Shown here: in pieces, positions 41,317 through 51,449 of the stretch | How the letters are laid out: the number at the start of each line of letters is the position of its first letter | Numbering within the stretch: the stretch's first letter is position 1 | From: Streptococcus orisratti DSM 15617 | Lineage (GTDB): Bacteria > Bacillota > Bacilli > Lactobacillales > Streptococcaceae | DNA length: 64,000 nucleotides | Reading direction: 5' to 3' | Assembly: GCF_000380105.1 (NCBI RefSeq) | Contig: NZ_KB904449.1 | Span: forward strand, 44,377 to 108,376 | Position numbers and translations under genes: made by a program | Notes under the pieces: model-generated | The model's input: only the letters and a program-made list of their open reading frames with translations | What the model was told of the DNA's origin: nothing | Database searches by the model: none

Positions 41317-42408
41317 ATGGGATTATCAATTATATCTGGAGGTCTAGTTGGTCTGGTCTTTGGCTTTATTCTTCAACGAACGCGTTTCTGTATGACGGGC
41401 GGTTTTAGAGACATGTACCTCACTAAAAATAATCGCCTCTTCTATGCTTTTTTAATTGCTATCTTTATTCAAAGTATCGGAGTTGTGAGCTTAATTAAAT
41501 TAGGAATAGTCGCAAATCCATATGAAGATTACTCAGTCATTGGCGCAATTCTTGGCTCTTATCTTTTTGGTATTGGCATTGTTCTCGCTGGTGGCTGTGC
41601 AACTGGAACGTGGTATCGTTCAGGCGAGGGACTAATTGGGAGTTGGATTGCTCTAATCCTTTACATGCTAAGTGCCGCTGCAATGAAATATGGAGCTCTT
41701 CAAGCACTTAATCAAAGTATTGCCAGCCAATGGGTTATCAATGACAATTTAGCTGGACAACTGGGCATTTCGATTTGGTTATTAGTTGGCATATTGGGGA
41801 TCGTGACGTCCTACCTAGTTTGGACCGAGTTAAGAAAACCTAAACGTCAGGTTGCCAGCCTTCCTCAGAAATATTCTGGGCTGCGCCACTATCTCTTTGA
41901 AAAGCGTTATTATCCCTTTGGAGCTGGTATAGCTATTGGGCTGATTGCACTTATTGCTTGGCCAGCTAGTCAAATTACTGGTCGCAACGGTGGGCTTGGT
42001 ATCACTACTCCGTCTGCTAATTTGATTCACTTTATTATTAGTGGTGATCAAACCAAGCTAAATTGGGGAGTATTTCTTGTTTTAGGAATCTTGCTAGGAT
42101 CCTATCTAGCAGCTAAAGGAAACCACGAATTTAAATGGCGCTTACCTGATATTAAAACTATCAGAAACAGTGTTATTGGCGGGATTTTGATGGGAATCGG
42201 TGCTTCTTGGGCTGGAGGTTGCACAATCGGAAATGGTCTCACCGCTACATCTGTTATGAGTAGCAAAGGATGGATTGCTCTTTTATTCACCATCTTAGGC
42301 GTTTGGACAGCATCCTACTTTATCTTTGTTAAACCACAACATAAGGAGAAAAATCATGCGTTACACCTTAGAAACCGGAGGGCTAGTGTGTCCCTTCCCA
42401 CTGATTGA
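41317..42408 (+). CDS. YeeE/YedE-family sulfur (thiosulfate) transporter, TsuA-like
   Basis: A 363-residue polytopic protein with about nine or ten hydrophobic spans. Family cysteine motifs are RFCMTGGFRD, AGGCATGTWYR and AGGCTIGNGL, the type that relays thiosulfate across the membrane in TsuA. AAAGGAGG precedes the ATG. The next gene encodes a TusA-like protein as in TsuA-TsuB pairs. The last 53 bases overlap that gene in another frame, longer than usual, so the C-terminal 17 residues may be recent. Confidence 0.87.
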   Translation: MGLSIISGGLVGLVFGFILQRTRFCMTGGFRDMYLTKNNRLFYAFLIAIFIQSIGVVSLIKLGIVANPYEDYSVIGAILGSYLFGIGIVLAGGCATGTWYRSGEGLIGSWIALILYMLSAAAMKYGALQALNQSIASQWVINDNLAGQLGISIWLLVGILGIVTSYLVWTELRKPKRQVASLPQKYSGLRHYLFEKRYYPFGAGIAIGLIALIAWPASQITGRNGGLGITTPSANLIHFIISGDQTKLNWGVFLVLGILLGSYLAAKGNHEFKWRLPDIKTIRNSVIGGILMGIGASWAGGCTIGNGLTATSVMSSKGWIALLFTILGVWTASYFIFVKPQHKEKNHALHLRNRRASVSLPTD

Positions 42409-42580
42409 TGCCAAACAAAAAATGGCAGAGCTTGAAATCGGAGACGAACTTTATATTCGATTTGACTGCACTCAAGCAACTGAGAGTATTCCTAACTGGG
42501 CTGCCGATGAGGGATACCCAGTTACTCATTTCGCTCAAATTGGTAATGCTTCTTGGGAGATTATTGTCCAAAAAGCTTAA
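42356..42580 (+). CDS. TusA/SirA-like sulfur carrier (TsuB-like)
   Basis: A 74-residue TusA-fold protein with the sulfur-accepting motif CPFP at the start (GGLVCPFPLIDAK, Cys12 or so). It would take sulfur from the membrane partner. I chose ATG 42356, with AAGGAG about seven bases upstream; the longer reading from 42326 adds ten unlikely residues. It overlaps the transporter gene by 53 bases, so the two are probably translated together. Confidence 0.88.
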   Translation: MRYTLETGGLVCPFPLIDAKQKMAELEIGDELYIRFDCTQATESIPNWAADEGYPVTHFAQIGNASWEIIVQKA

Positions 42581-42591
42581 AACCAACTTTA

Positions 42592-42748
42592 GAACTTGTA
42601 TCCACAGTTCATCACTTCCATCTAAGGCTAGTTTTTAAGCTACTCATCGTTAGTTTCTTTCAAGATACAGTCAGTATTCCCTCAAAAAACTGCCTTGATT
42701 AGCGAAAAACTATCTCTTAGATAAAAGTACTTTACTTGTGGATAATGT
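42592..42748 (+). repeat. MITE-like repeat, family 2, copy 2 (degenerate)
   Basis: The left end (TTA then GAACTTGTATCCACAGTTCA) and the inner CTTGATTAGCGAAAAACTAT align with the reverse complement of the repeat at 19903-20039. There is a short extra segment in the middle, and the right terminal repeat has decayed (ACTTGTGGATAATGTAT). It abuts the terminator of the kinase gene. Confidence 0.7.
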
Positions 42749-42750
42749 AT

Positions 42751-42792
42751 AAAAGCCTCACGGTGATACTCAAAATCGCTGTTGAGGCTTTT
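42751..42792 (-). terminator. Terminator at the end of the gal-side operon
   Basis: Arms AAAAGCCTCA (42751-42760) and TGAGGCTTTT (42783-42792) form a perfect 10-bp stem; T-rich on both strands. The stop codon of the kinase gene lies in the loop. Confidence 0.8.
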
Positions 42793-43393
42793 TGGGATTG
42801 GTCCCTTTTTTTACCATCTGAGAAATAAGCTGAGCTGCCTGTTGAGCGACTTCCTCGTTTGATAGATTGTCCGTTTCTAGAAAAATGACATTTCTCTGTT
42901 TTGCAAACCATTTTCTTTTTAGAGGAAGAAGCTTTTCTAGCTGAAAATCAAAGAAATTTCGTGTACGTGTGTTATCCGAAGCTTTGCGTTTCCTGAGCGT
43001 CTCGTTCCTCGCCTCCAAAAAAATAATATAGTCTGGCAGACAATAGCTAAGCTGCGTTAGCTCATTTTTCAAAGAAGAAAGAACATGCCACTCCTGACCA
43101 ATCGCTTGAGGATAAAAACGTGTGTAGAAATCAATCTCCTCGGCACCAAAGTCCATAAAAACTAAGGGATAATCCTTAACCTTTTGGTAACGCTGCACTT
43201 CATGGGCAATCCAAAGTTTTTGAATGGCTAGATAGTCTTCAAAAATCGTCTTATCTAGGTGTTTTCGCTGAATATCACCTATCACTGGAGTCACATCTTC
43301 GTAACTGAATACCGCATCTGGAAATTTCTTCTGCAAATTCGCTAATAAGGTCGTCTTGCCAACGGCCATAGATCCTTGAATTGAAATAATCAT
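42770..43393 (-). CDS. P-loop nucleoside/nucleotide kinase-like protein
   Basis: A 207-residue P-loop NTPase. Walker A is GSMAVGKTT right at the N-terminus, followed by a DxG-type segment (FMDFGAEEIDFY) and an Arg-rich lid (NETLRKRKASDNTRTR). The layout resembles deoxynucleoside kinases, but the substrate cannot be read. ATG 43393 shares one base with the stop of the HAD gene (TAATG); the longer reading to 43408 is inside that gene. It is last in the galK-led gene series. Confidence 0.75.
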   Translation of the reverse strand: MIISIQGSMAVGKTTLLANLQKKFPDAVFSYEDVTPVIGDIQRKHLDKTIFEDYLAIQKLWIAHEVQRYQKVKDYPLVFMDFGAEEIDFYTRFYPQAIGQEWHVLSSLKNELTQLSYCLPDYIIFLEARNETLRKRKASDNTRTRNFFDFQLEKLLPLKRKWFAKQRNVIFLETDNLSNEEVAQQAAQLISQMVKKGTNPKKPQQRF

Positions 43394-44022
43394 TATTTTT
43401 CCTCCCAATCAGATAAGAAATCAACTAATTCAGTCAGACAAGATAGCGTCGCATCTGCTTGCTCATTTTCAGAAGTAACGGGACAATATTGACCAAATCT
43501 TCTCATCACACGAACAGTTTTCATACCAAGCCGTTTTGCTGGCTTAATGTCATTATCCAAACGATCACCAACCATAACAGCTTGTTCAGGCAAGCAATCG
43601 GCCATTCCAAGAGCCTTTTGGAAAATGCCTAAGGCCGGCTTTTCAAAACCAATTTCGGCAGAGGAGATAACAACTTGAAAATATTGAGCAATACCAAAGT
43701 TGACCAAACGTTCTTCTAAGCCCGATAACTGATTGGCTATTAGACCCAGATGATACTGGGTTGACAAGCAATCTAAAACTGACTGAACTTCTGGATAGAG
43801 ATGTTCATCTTGAAAAGTCCATTTCGGCAGAGGTTTGTTTAGCCGTTCTGCCAATGCGAGGTCTCCGCGTAGCCCATTTTTATAATCCTCAATAAGTCTT
43901 TCCCAAGTTTCCTGATAATCTAGCTCACTTCCCGCCAGTAAAGTCTTAACACGATTCTCATAGGCCAAACTTTCATCAACCAAAGTTGAACCCAAATCAA
44001 AAAAGAGCCATCTAATTGCCAT
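43393..44022 (-). CDS. HAD-family hydrolase
   Basis: A 209-residue class IA haloacid-dehalogenase-like protein. Motif I reads FFDLGSTLVDE, so the usual second Asp (DxDxT) is Gly; motif III is Lys in FEKPALGIF and motif IV is GDRLDNDIKPAK. ATG 44022 has a GGGGG ribosome binding site; the reading from 44064 is rejected. It follows galE after 51 bases and is coupled to the kinase gene. Substrate unknown; a sugar-phosphate role near gal is only a guess. Confidence 0.82.
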   Translation of the reverse strand: MAIRWLFFDLGSTLVDESLAYENRVKTLLAGSELDYQETWERLIEDYKNGLRGDLALAERLNKPLPKWTFQDEHLYPEVQSVLDCLSTQYHLGLIANQLSGLEERLVNFGIAQYFQVVISSAEIGFEKPALGIFQKALGMADCLPEQAVMVGDRLDNDIKPAKRLGMKTVRVMRRFGQYCPVTSENEQADATLSCLTELVDFLSDWEEK

Positions 44023-44073
44023 ATTATCCCCCTTAGCACAAAAAAGCTGGATGATTCCATCCAACTTTTTTCT

Positions 44074-45075
44074 TTAACCTCTATCATCATATCCATTTGG
44101 GTGGCTTGAGTGCCATGCCCATGCTGAGGCAATGATTTTTTCAATGTCATCAAATTGTGGTTTCCAACCAAGGACTTCACGCGCTTTGTCAGATGACGCA
44201 ATCAAGGTATCTGGGTCACCAGGGCGACGGTCAGCCAGTTCTGCAGGAATTTCTTTGCCAGTCACTTTACGAGCTGCTTCGAGAATTTGAAGATTTGAAA
44301 ACCCTGTTGAAGAGCCTAGATTGAAGGCTGTTGATGGGTTACCTTCACGCAGATATTTAACCGCAAGCAAATGCGCATCTGCTAGGTCAAATGGGTGAAC
44401 ATAATCACGGACATTTGTGCCATCTGGCGTGTTGTAATCATTACCAAAAATCATAATTTTTTCACGCACACCTTGTGCCACTTGCAAAATAATTGGTAAC
44501 AAATGTGTTTCTGGACCATGGTCTTCACCGATTGAACCGTCTGGTTTTGCACCAGCAACGTTGAAATAACGGAGCGGTACAAATTTAATACCGTAAGCTT
44601 GGTCAGACCATTTCATGATGGTTTCCATCATGAGTTTACTTTCGCCATAGGGATTGATTGGGCGTTGCGGTGTTGTTTCTTTGATTGGAATTTCATCTGG
44701 AAGGCCATAAGTTGCTGCTGTTGATGAGAAAACAATGTATTTCACGCCAAATTCATTCATCACTTCAAGCAATTTAACCATGCCTGCTGTATTATTATCA
44801 AAGTATTTTAAAGGTTTTTCCATTGATTCAGCAACCAATGAATAAGCCGCAAAGTGAATGACCGCATCAATATCTGGATTTTCTGTAAAGACTTTACGCA
44901 TAAAATCTTGGTCAGCAAGGTCGCCTTGATAAAATGTCGCATCAGGGTGAACCGCAGCACGGTGTCCTGTCACCAAACTATCAACCACGATGACTTTTTC
45001 CTCTCCTTTTTCAACCAAACGGTCAACCATGTGAGAACCGATGTAACCAGCCCCACCAAGCACTAAAATTGACAT
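44074..45075 (-). CDS. galE: UDP-glucose 4-epimerase
   Basis: A 333-residue short-chain dehydrogenase-type epimerase interconverting UDP-galactose and UDP-glucose, closing the Leloir cycle. The NAD-binding loop is GGAGYIGSH and the catalytic YxxxK lies in [10 protein letters not shown]. It is separated from galT by a gene of unknown function but belongs to the same directional series. Confidence 0.96.
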   Translation of the reverse strand: MSILVLGGAGYIGSHMVDRLVEKGEEKVIVVDSLVTGHRAAVHPDATFYQGDLADQDFMRKVFTENPDIDAVIHFAAYSLVAESMEKPLKYFDNNTAGMVKLLEVMNEFGVKYIVFSSTAATYGLPDEIPIKETTPQRPINPYGESKLMMETIMKWSDQAYGIKFVPLRYFNVAGAKPDGSIGEDHGPETHLLPIILQVAQGVREKIMIFGNDYNTPDGTNVRDYVHPFDLADAHLLAVKYLREGNPSTAFNLGSSTGFSNLQILEAARKVTGKEIPAELADRRPGDPDTLIASSDKAREVLGWKPQFDDIEKIIASAWAWHSSHPNGYDDRG

Positions 45076-45092
45076 TTTCTATCTCCTATTAT

Positions 45093-45626
45093 TTAAATAT
45101 TGTCCCAATCAACTCTGGCAAACTCTTCAACCACAACTTCACCGAAACCCCAAGCCATCCAATTTGCCATTTCGTAAATATCACGAAATCTCTTTTGGTG
45201 CTTGCGAGCAAAGTCTGGATTGCGTTCAGCTTCGTTCATAGCTGCGATAAAGGCTTTCGCAGTTGTATCATAAAAATCCTCGTACATGTCACCATAGTCA
45301 TAGGTAAACACTGTCGCATAATAAGCGAAACTGAGGTTGATTTCAGCTAGCAAAGTAACATCTGTTACAACCTTCTTGGTCTCTCTGAAAAGTTTTTTGG
45401 CATTTTTAAACTCAAACGATCGAATGCGCCTATACATTTTCTCAAGTTTTTGATCAAATTCTCTAACAATCGTTTCATTGGCTTCCGGCCCTAAAAACAG
45501 TTGTTCCAATAAAAGGCTAGCTTCATTACTTTTCTTATATAGATGGCAAATCAAATCTTCTCTTTCTTTTTCAGATAAGGCACGGATGTGCTGACGCAAC
45601 TCTCTGATTCCCAACTGTTTAGACAT
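45093..45626 (-). CDS. Unknown protein between galT and galE (possibly DUF6155)
   Basis: A 177-residue soluble, helix-rich, charged protein ([24 protein letters not shown] at the N-terminus). I do not recognise a catalytic motif; the sequence reminds me of DUF6155, with low certainty. ATG 45626 has GGAG seven bases upstream and overlaps the last eight bases of galT, so it is coupled to it. A start at TTG 45638 is less likely. Its position inside the Leloir series suggests a link to galactose use or a hitchhiker. Confidence 0.7.
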   Translation of the reverse strand: MSKQLGIRELRQHIRALSEKEREDLICHLYKKSNEASLLLEQLFLGPEANETIVREFDQKLEKMYRRIRSFEFKNAKKLFRETKKVVTDVTLLAEINLSFAYYATVFTYDYGDMYEDFYDTTAKAFIAAMNEAERNPDFARKHQKRFRDIYEMANWMAWGFGEVVVEEFARVDWDNI

Positions 45627-47097
45627 TGATAACTCCAATACTTTCTACAAAACGCATAAAAGCAGCTTGACCTTTTTCATCACGTTTGTAAACACCTGCA
45701 TCTTCTAAAACACGAACAAAGGTTTGCCCGACAGCTTGTTTGACGATTTCTGAAACATTATCTGCATCCACTTCTGGATGGACAACCTTAATGGCATCCG
45801 CCCAATCCTTGTGATAGTCTGCTACTTCATTATACTGGTTCAGGAGGTATTTTTCAACCTCTGTCAGTTCATTTTTGAGCCTTGGCGGCAAAATAGCTAA
45901 GCCCATGACCTCAATCAGACCGATATTTTCTTTCTTGATATGCTGCACATCAGCGTGCGGATGATAAACACCGTCTGGAAATTCAGCGGTCGTGTGATTG
46001 TCACGCAAAACAATATCCAATTCAAAGACGCCATCACGTTTACGCGCAATTGGTGTCACGGTGTGGTGCGGTGTGCCTCCTGTATAAGCGACAACATCAA
46101 CACTATCATCAGAATAATCACGCCAAGCCAAGCGAATGCTTTCAGCCAGTTCAATCAAACGGTTTTTATCAGCGCTACGCAAACGAATAACAGACATGGG
46201 CCAGTTGACAATACCAGCTGTCACATCAGAAAAGCCTTTGAAATGAAACTCACGGTCTAGCTCTGCTATTTCCATAGGAAAGACATGACGGCCGCCTTGG
46301 TAGTGATTGTGCGTCAAAATTGACCCGCCAACAATTGGTAAATCAGAATTTGACCCTGCAAAATAGCCTGGGAACATATCCACAATGTCCAATAATTGCG
46401 CAAAAGTATCCTTACTAATAACCATTGGCACATGCTGGGTGTCGAGGAAAATGCAGTGCTCATTGAAATAAGCATAGGGTGAATACTGGAAGCCCCATTT
46501 TTCATCACCCAAATTCATACGGATAATGCGGTGATTAGCGCGGGCAGGATGGTTAATCCGACCTTGGTAACCTTCATTTTCCATGCAAAGCTGGCATTTT
46601 GGATATGAAGAAGCTTTGACCAGTTTAGCTTGTGCGATAGCTTTAGGATCCTTTTCAGGTTTTGATAAATTGATTGTGATTTGAATATCGCCATATTGTG
46701 ATGGTGTTGTAAAGGCAATATTTTTTGCGATTGCGGCAACTTTAATGTAATCGTTGCGCTTGCTAAAGTCGTAAAAATCTGCGATAGCTTGCTGAGGAGA
46801 TTGTGCATAAGTATCCCAGAATTCACGGTTCACCCGACTTGGGACAGGCGTGATAAAATTCATTAGCTCAGCACCCAAGCAGTCTTTTTCTTCAGCCAAT
46901 TCTCCAACCTTGCCATTTTGCACGGCTAGGTCAACCAGTTCATCTTTGAGGGCAATAAGCTCTGTTTGCTTCGTTTCTTGCTGTGCGCCTTCTTCGCCAA
47001 CAAGGGCAAGGACACGGTTACGCAAGTAAAACATATCATCTGCTGTGTAGTCGCTAACTGCAATGACTTTAGCAACAAAAGTATCTAAAAGTTTCAT
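45619..47097 (-). CDS. galT: UDP-glucose--hexose-1-phosphate uridylyltransferase (Firmicute type)
   Basis: A 492-residue class II GalT transferring UMP between UDP-glucose and galactose-1-phosphate. The length and sequence match the long Gram-positive type rather than the about 350-residue enterobacterial type; the conserved segment with the likely catalytic histidines reads [15 protein letters not shown] (about residues 250-264). It follows galK after 15 bases. Confidence 0.95.
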   Translation of the reverse strand: MKLLDTFVAKVIAVSDYTADDMFYLRNRVLALVGEEGAQQETKQTELIALKDELVDLAVQNGKVGELAEEKDCLGAELMNFITPVPSRVNREFWDTYAQSPQQAIADFYDFSKRNDYIKVAAIAKNIAFTTPSQYGDIQITINLSKPEKDPKAIAQAKLVKASSYPKCQLCMENEGYQGRINHPARANHRIIRMNLGDEKWGFQYSPYAYFNEHCIFLDTQHVPMVISKDTFAQLLDIVDMFPGYFAGSNSDLPIVGGSILTHNHYQGGRHVFPMEIAELDREFHFKGFSDVTAGIVNWPMSVIRLRSADKNRLIELAESIRLAWRDYSDDSVDVVAYTGGTPHHTVTPIARKRDGVFELDIVLRDNHTTAEFPDGVYHPHADVQHIKKENIGLIEVMGLAILPPRLKNELTEVEKYLLNQYNEVADYHKDWADAIKVVHPEVDADNVSEIVKQAVGQTFVRVLEDAGVYKRDEKGQAAFMRFVESIGVINV

Positions 47098-47112
47098 TTT
47101 TCTTCTCTAATC

Positions 47113-48288
47113 TTACTTATTTCGAGACAAGACGCGTGATCCACCTGCAATTTCAGCAATGTAGAAAGCTGGCGCATAGCCAATGATTTCTGTATAAACC
47201 TTGCCGACATTTTGGGTGAATTTATCAACTTTATCTTTAGCGACAATGGCAATACCGCAGCCACCAAAGCCCGCTCCTGTCATACGAGCTCCAAGGACAC
47301 CTTCTTGTTGCCAAGCGGTATGAGCAAGGGTATCAAGCTCAATACCAGTCACTTCGTAATCATGCTCAAGTGACACATGTGAGGCATTGACCAAACGACC
47401 AAATTTTTCAAGTTCACCTGCAATCAAAGCTTCTTTGGCTTGAAGAGTGCGTTGATTTTCCCAAACAGCGTGACGAGCACGTTTGAGACGATTAGCATCT
47501 TTAATGAGGTAACTGTATTCATCAAAAGCTTGCAAATCAAGTTCACCAAGTGTCTTGATATCAAGCGCTTGATTCAATTCTTCAACGGCTTTTTCACATT
47601 CGGCACGACGTTCATTGTATTTTGAATCAGCCAATTCACGGCGTTTGTTAGTATTCATGATAACAATGACATTGTCACCTAAATCAAGCGGCACAAGGTC
47701 GTATTCTAATGTGTTGGTATCAAGGTAAATAGCTTGCTTGTCAGCTCCCATACCGATGGCAAATTGGTCCATGATTCCTGAATTAACGCCGATAAACTCA
47801 TTTTCAGTCTGTTTACCAATTTTTACTAAGTCAAGACGGTCTAATTTGAGGTCAAATAATTCTTCAGCAACAATTCCGACCAAGAGCTCTAACGAAGCTG
47901 ATGATGACAAGCCTGAACCGTTTGGAATATTCCCATTGACATAAAGGTCAAAACCGGTAGCAATCGTATGTCCAGCTTCTTGCAAGCATTTGATGACCCC
48001 TTTTGGATAATTGGTCCAGCTGTCTTTTTTATCAAAGATAAGATTAGCAAGGTCAACCTCGATAATGCCTAAATCAGCAAAGTTTGCTGAATAAAAACGA
48101 AGCGTTTGGTCATCACGTTTGCGAGCTGCACCGTATGTTCCAAGGGTGATAGCCGCTGGGAAAACATGACCTCCATTGTAGTCCGTATGTTCACCAATCA
48201 AATTGATACGTCCTGGTGAAAAAAAGGTAGCATCTGCTTCATTGCCAAATACGGCTGTGAAGGCTTCTTTTAATTCTGTAATTTTCAT
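47113..48288 (-). CDS. galK: Galactokinase
   Basis: A 391-residue GHMP kinase that phosphorylates galactose at C1. The galactose signature is [15 protein letters not shown], the ATP motif is [17 protein letters not shown] and the third GHMP motif is [13 protein letters not shown]. It is the first gene of the gal series, behind a consensus promoter with a cre site, and diverges from galR. AAAAGGAG precedes the ATG. Confidence 0.97.
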   Translation of the reverse strand: MKITELKEAFTAVFGNEADATFFSPGRINLIGEHTDYNGGHVFPAAITLGTYGAARKRDDQTLRFYSANFADLGIIEVDLANLIFDKKDSWTNYPKGVIKCLQEAGHTIATGFDLYVNGNIPNGSGLSSSASLELLVGIVAEELFDLKLDRLDLVKIGKQTENEFIGVNSGIMDQFAIGMGADKQAIYLDTNTLEYDLVPLDLGDNVIVIMNTNKRRELADSKYNERRAECEKAVEELNQALDIKTLGELDLQAFDEYSYLIKDANRLKRARHAVWENQRTLQAKEALIAGELEKFGRLVNASHVSLEHDYEVTGIELDTLAHTAWQQEGVLGARMTGAGFGGCGIAIVAKDKVDKFTQNVGKVYTEIIGYAPAFYIAEIAGGSRVLSRNK

Positions 48289-48312
48289 GAGGGTCTCCTT
48301 TTTATTTCTTCT

Positions 48313-48375
48313 ACGATTACGGTTTCATTGTACACCTGTCCTTATTCCAAGTCAACAATTTTACTAAAGTTTTAC
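48313..48375 (-). promoter_or_regulatory. galK promoter with cre site and upstream repeat motif
   Basis: TTGACT (48350-48355), 17-base spacer, TACAAT (48327-48332). ATGAAACCGTAATCGT at 48313-48328 (minus strand) fits the CcpA cre consensus WTGNAANCGNWWNCAW with one mismatch and overlaps the -10/start region. Just upstream of the -35, TTTACTAAAGTTTTAC (48360-48375) may be an operator; a 15/16 match lies before aga. Confidence 0.75.
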
Positions 48376-48414
48376 TTAAATTTTCTTTGTGTTATTTTTT
48401 GTGCTATACTAAAG

Positions 48415-48420
48415 AAAAGA
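48415..48420 (+). promoter_or_regulatory. Extended -10 promoter of galR
   Basis: TGCTATACT (48412-48420) is an extended -10; the -35 is poor. The start codon lies 21 bases downstream. Confidence 0.55.
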
Positions 48421-48437
48421 TAAGAAAGAAGGGATGA

Positions 48438-49439
<1,002 letters not shown>

Positions 49440-49527
49440 AAGATGTCAATAAAAAAGTGAGACAAAGACGCGGGCAAAACATCCATGATTGCTCCGTCCT
49501 CACCCACAGAATAATGAAAACAAACAT

Positions 49528-49565
49528 AAAGCCCTCACTAGGTGTATAATCTTAGTGAGGGCTTT
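49528..49565. terminator. Perfect 13-bp hairpin after galR
   Basis: Arms AAAGCCCTCACTA / TAGTGAGGGCTTT with a 12-base loop. The T-tail is short on the plus strand, so it may be a weak terminator or a processing hairpin. Confidence 0.6.
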
Positions 49566-49617
49566 GTGGTTGACGAGTTAATGATGTTAGTCATCTAGGG
49601 CAAAACTATTGAAAAAG

Positions 49618-49666
49618 TAAAAACGCATAAAATCAAGTTATCAAAAACATTGATTCTACGCGTTTT
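49618..49666 (+). terminator. Strong terminator of galR
   Basis: A long stem with 15 of 17 positions paired (starts AAAACGCATAAAATCAA) followed by eight T on the plus strand. Confidence 0.82.
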
Positions 49667-49822
49667 TTTTACTGTAAACTTGTCCAAATTATTAAAGCCG
49701 GATTACGTTTTGACCAACCTCTTCATGAGCCTAAAAAGCAAATTGGGAATTGTAAACCTAATAGAGCCAAATTGCCGTAATACCGCATTTTCTAGGATAA
49801 TCAAGCATTGCTTCATTCCGCT

Positions 49823-49849
49823 AAAAAGAAGACGAGTTCTCTTCTTTTT
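49823..49849 (-). terminator. Terminator of the aga-msm-gtfA operon
   Basis: Stem AAAAAGAAGA / TCTTCTTTTT with a 7-base loop, starting two bases after the gtfA stop; T-rich tails occur on both strands. Confidence 0.85.
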
Positions 49850-49851
49850 GA

Positions 49852-51297
49852 TTATAAAAAGACAATCTCTTTCCCGTTTTCTTTAACCGTATAACTTAAG
49901 TCTTTTAGATTGATTGTAGCGTCTGCAACCACACTGCTACCTTGATTACGGCGAGTGATTACAAGCGTGTTTTCATCTAATACCTCTACATCAATACTGC
50001 CATCAAGGTCAAAAGCAGCTGAGTGATTTCGGAAAGTAAAGAGTTTGAGCAAAGCTTGAACCACTGGGCGTTTGACTTCTTCAGCAATTTCTTCACTCGT
50101 GTAATAATGACGATTGATGTTGCGGCCTTCTTTTGTTTTTTCTAACAAATCAAGGTCATTTTTTCCTGCTAAAAAGCCAACATAATAAACTTGTGGAATA
50201 CCTGGTGCAAAAGCCTGAATCAAGCGTGCTAAGAAATATTTCTTGTCATCATCACCGAGCGCAGAATAATAAGTCGAATTGATTTGATAAATATCAAGAT
50301 TATTGTATTCAGCAGATGAGTATTTGCGTTTGACATTAGCACCAACTTTATAAAGTTCGCTTGAGGTATAATCAATTTCCTCATCTGTCAAAATATCTTT
50401 AACATCAACCACACCAATTCCATCGTGTGTATCAAGCGTTGTAAATTGCTTCATTGGCGACATTTTCAACCAGTTCGCCAAGCGGCCAACTTTGCCGCTA
50501 TATAAGCTATAAAGCGTCACCATGGGAAGTGCAAAATCATAAACATAATAGTCATGCTCAGCAATCTTAAACTGGATTGAATAATGCTCATGAATTTCTG
50601 GAAGTAATTCTGTGCCAGATTGAGCTGCAATATCACGCACTTTATCAAGTAAGTCCCAAATGTCTGGCTCTACGAAGAAATCATTGGTATCCAATTTCTT
50701 AACCGCATAAGCAAATGCATCTAGACGGATGAGGTCACAGCCATTTTCTGCCAAATGTTCGATGGTCTTTCGAATGAAATCCATGGTCACCTCTTTTGTC
50801 ACATCAAGGTCAATCTGTTCCTCACCAAATGTATTCCACAAATGCTCAACCGAACCATCGGCAAAATGAATTTCTTGTTTTGGTGCACGATCTTTACGCT
50901 TATAAATCAAGTCCACATCAGCTTGTGTCGGACGATTCTCTGGCCAGAATTTATCCCAATTAAGGAATAAATCTTTATAAGCGCTGGCTTCGTGTTTTTC
51001 TTGATAATCTTTATAATATTTTGATTGACGAGAGATATGATTAATCATGAAATCAAACATGAGATAATACTTTTCACCTAAATTCTTCACATCATCCCAA
51101 GTACCAAATGCAAAATCTACCTCGTCATAATCAACAGGGGCAAAACCGCGGTCACCCGTTGATGGAAAGAATGGCAAAAGATGAATACCACCAACTGCTT
51201 CCCCAAAGTACTTCTCAAGATTATCCGCTAATTCTTTCAAATTCTTACCCAGACTATCCGAGTAAGTGATTAACATTGTTTTATTTTGAATTCCCAT
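49852..51297 (-). CDS. gtfA: Sucrose phosphorylase
   Basis: A 481-residue GH13 enzyme, exactly the length of S. mutans GtfA. It splits sucrose (released from raffinose by alpha-galactosidase) with phosphate to glucose-1-phosphate and fructose. Catalytic residues lie in [10 protein letters not shown] (nucleophile Asp), [10 protein letters not shown] (acid/base Glu) and LDTHDGIG (stabiliser). No signal peptide. It is last in the operon, after a 152-base spacer with a large stem-loop. Confidence 0.95.
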   Translation of the reverse strand: MGIQNKTMLITYSDSLGKNLKELADNLEKYFGEAVGGIHLLPFFPSTGDRGFAPVDYDEVDFAFGTWDDVKNLGEKYYLMFDFMINHISRQSKYYKDYQEKHEASAYKDLFLNWDKFWPENRPTQADVDLIYKRKDRAPKQEIHFADGSVEHLWNTFGEEQIDLDVTKEVTMDFIRKTIEHLAENGCDLIRLDAFAYAVKKLDTNDFFVEPDIWDLLDKVRDIAAQSGTELLPEIHEHYSIQFKIAEHDYYVYDFALPMVTLYSLYSGKVGRLANWLKMSPMKQFTTLDTHDGIGVVDVKDILTDEEIDYTSSELYKVGANVKRKYSSAEYNNLDIYQINSTYYSALGDDDKKYFLARLIQAFAPGIPQVYYVGFLAGKNDLDLLEKTKEGRNINRHYYTSEEIAEEVKRPVVQALLKLFTFRNHSAAFDLDGSIDVEVLDENTLVITRRNQGSSVVADATINLKDLSYTVKENGKEIVFL

Positions 51298-51356
51298 AAT
51301 GATTCCTTTGTTTTATTTTCATCATTTATTTTGTGATATCGTTGAACACGACCTAC

Positions 51357-51429
51357 GAGCAGAGCAAAAAAGATAATGTTTCCTAGAACGTACACGTTCT
51401 TCGTCAAAATTCCTATTTTTGCTACGCTC
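51357..51429 (-). other. Stem-loop in the msmG-gtfA spacer
   Basis: Outer arms GAGCAGAGCAAAAA (51357-51370) and TTTTTGCTACGCTC (51416-51429) pair at 12 of 14 positions; an inner perfect hairpin AGAACGT/ACGTTCT lies at 51385-51400. No T-tract follows the inner hairpin. It may tune gtfA expression or protect upstream mRNA. Confidence 0.5.
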
Positions 51430-51449
51430 GCTATACGGCCCCTATGTCC

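Larger units (their letters stand above)
49440..49851. other. galR-gtfA intergenic region
   Basis: The space between convergent galR and gtfA holds three hairpins described separately (49528-49565, 49618-49666, 49823-49849). The stretch 49670-49820 contains no recognisable gene or repeat. Confidence 0.6.
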
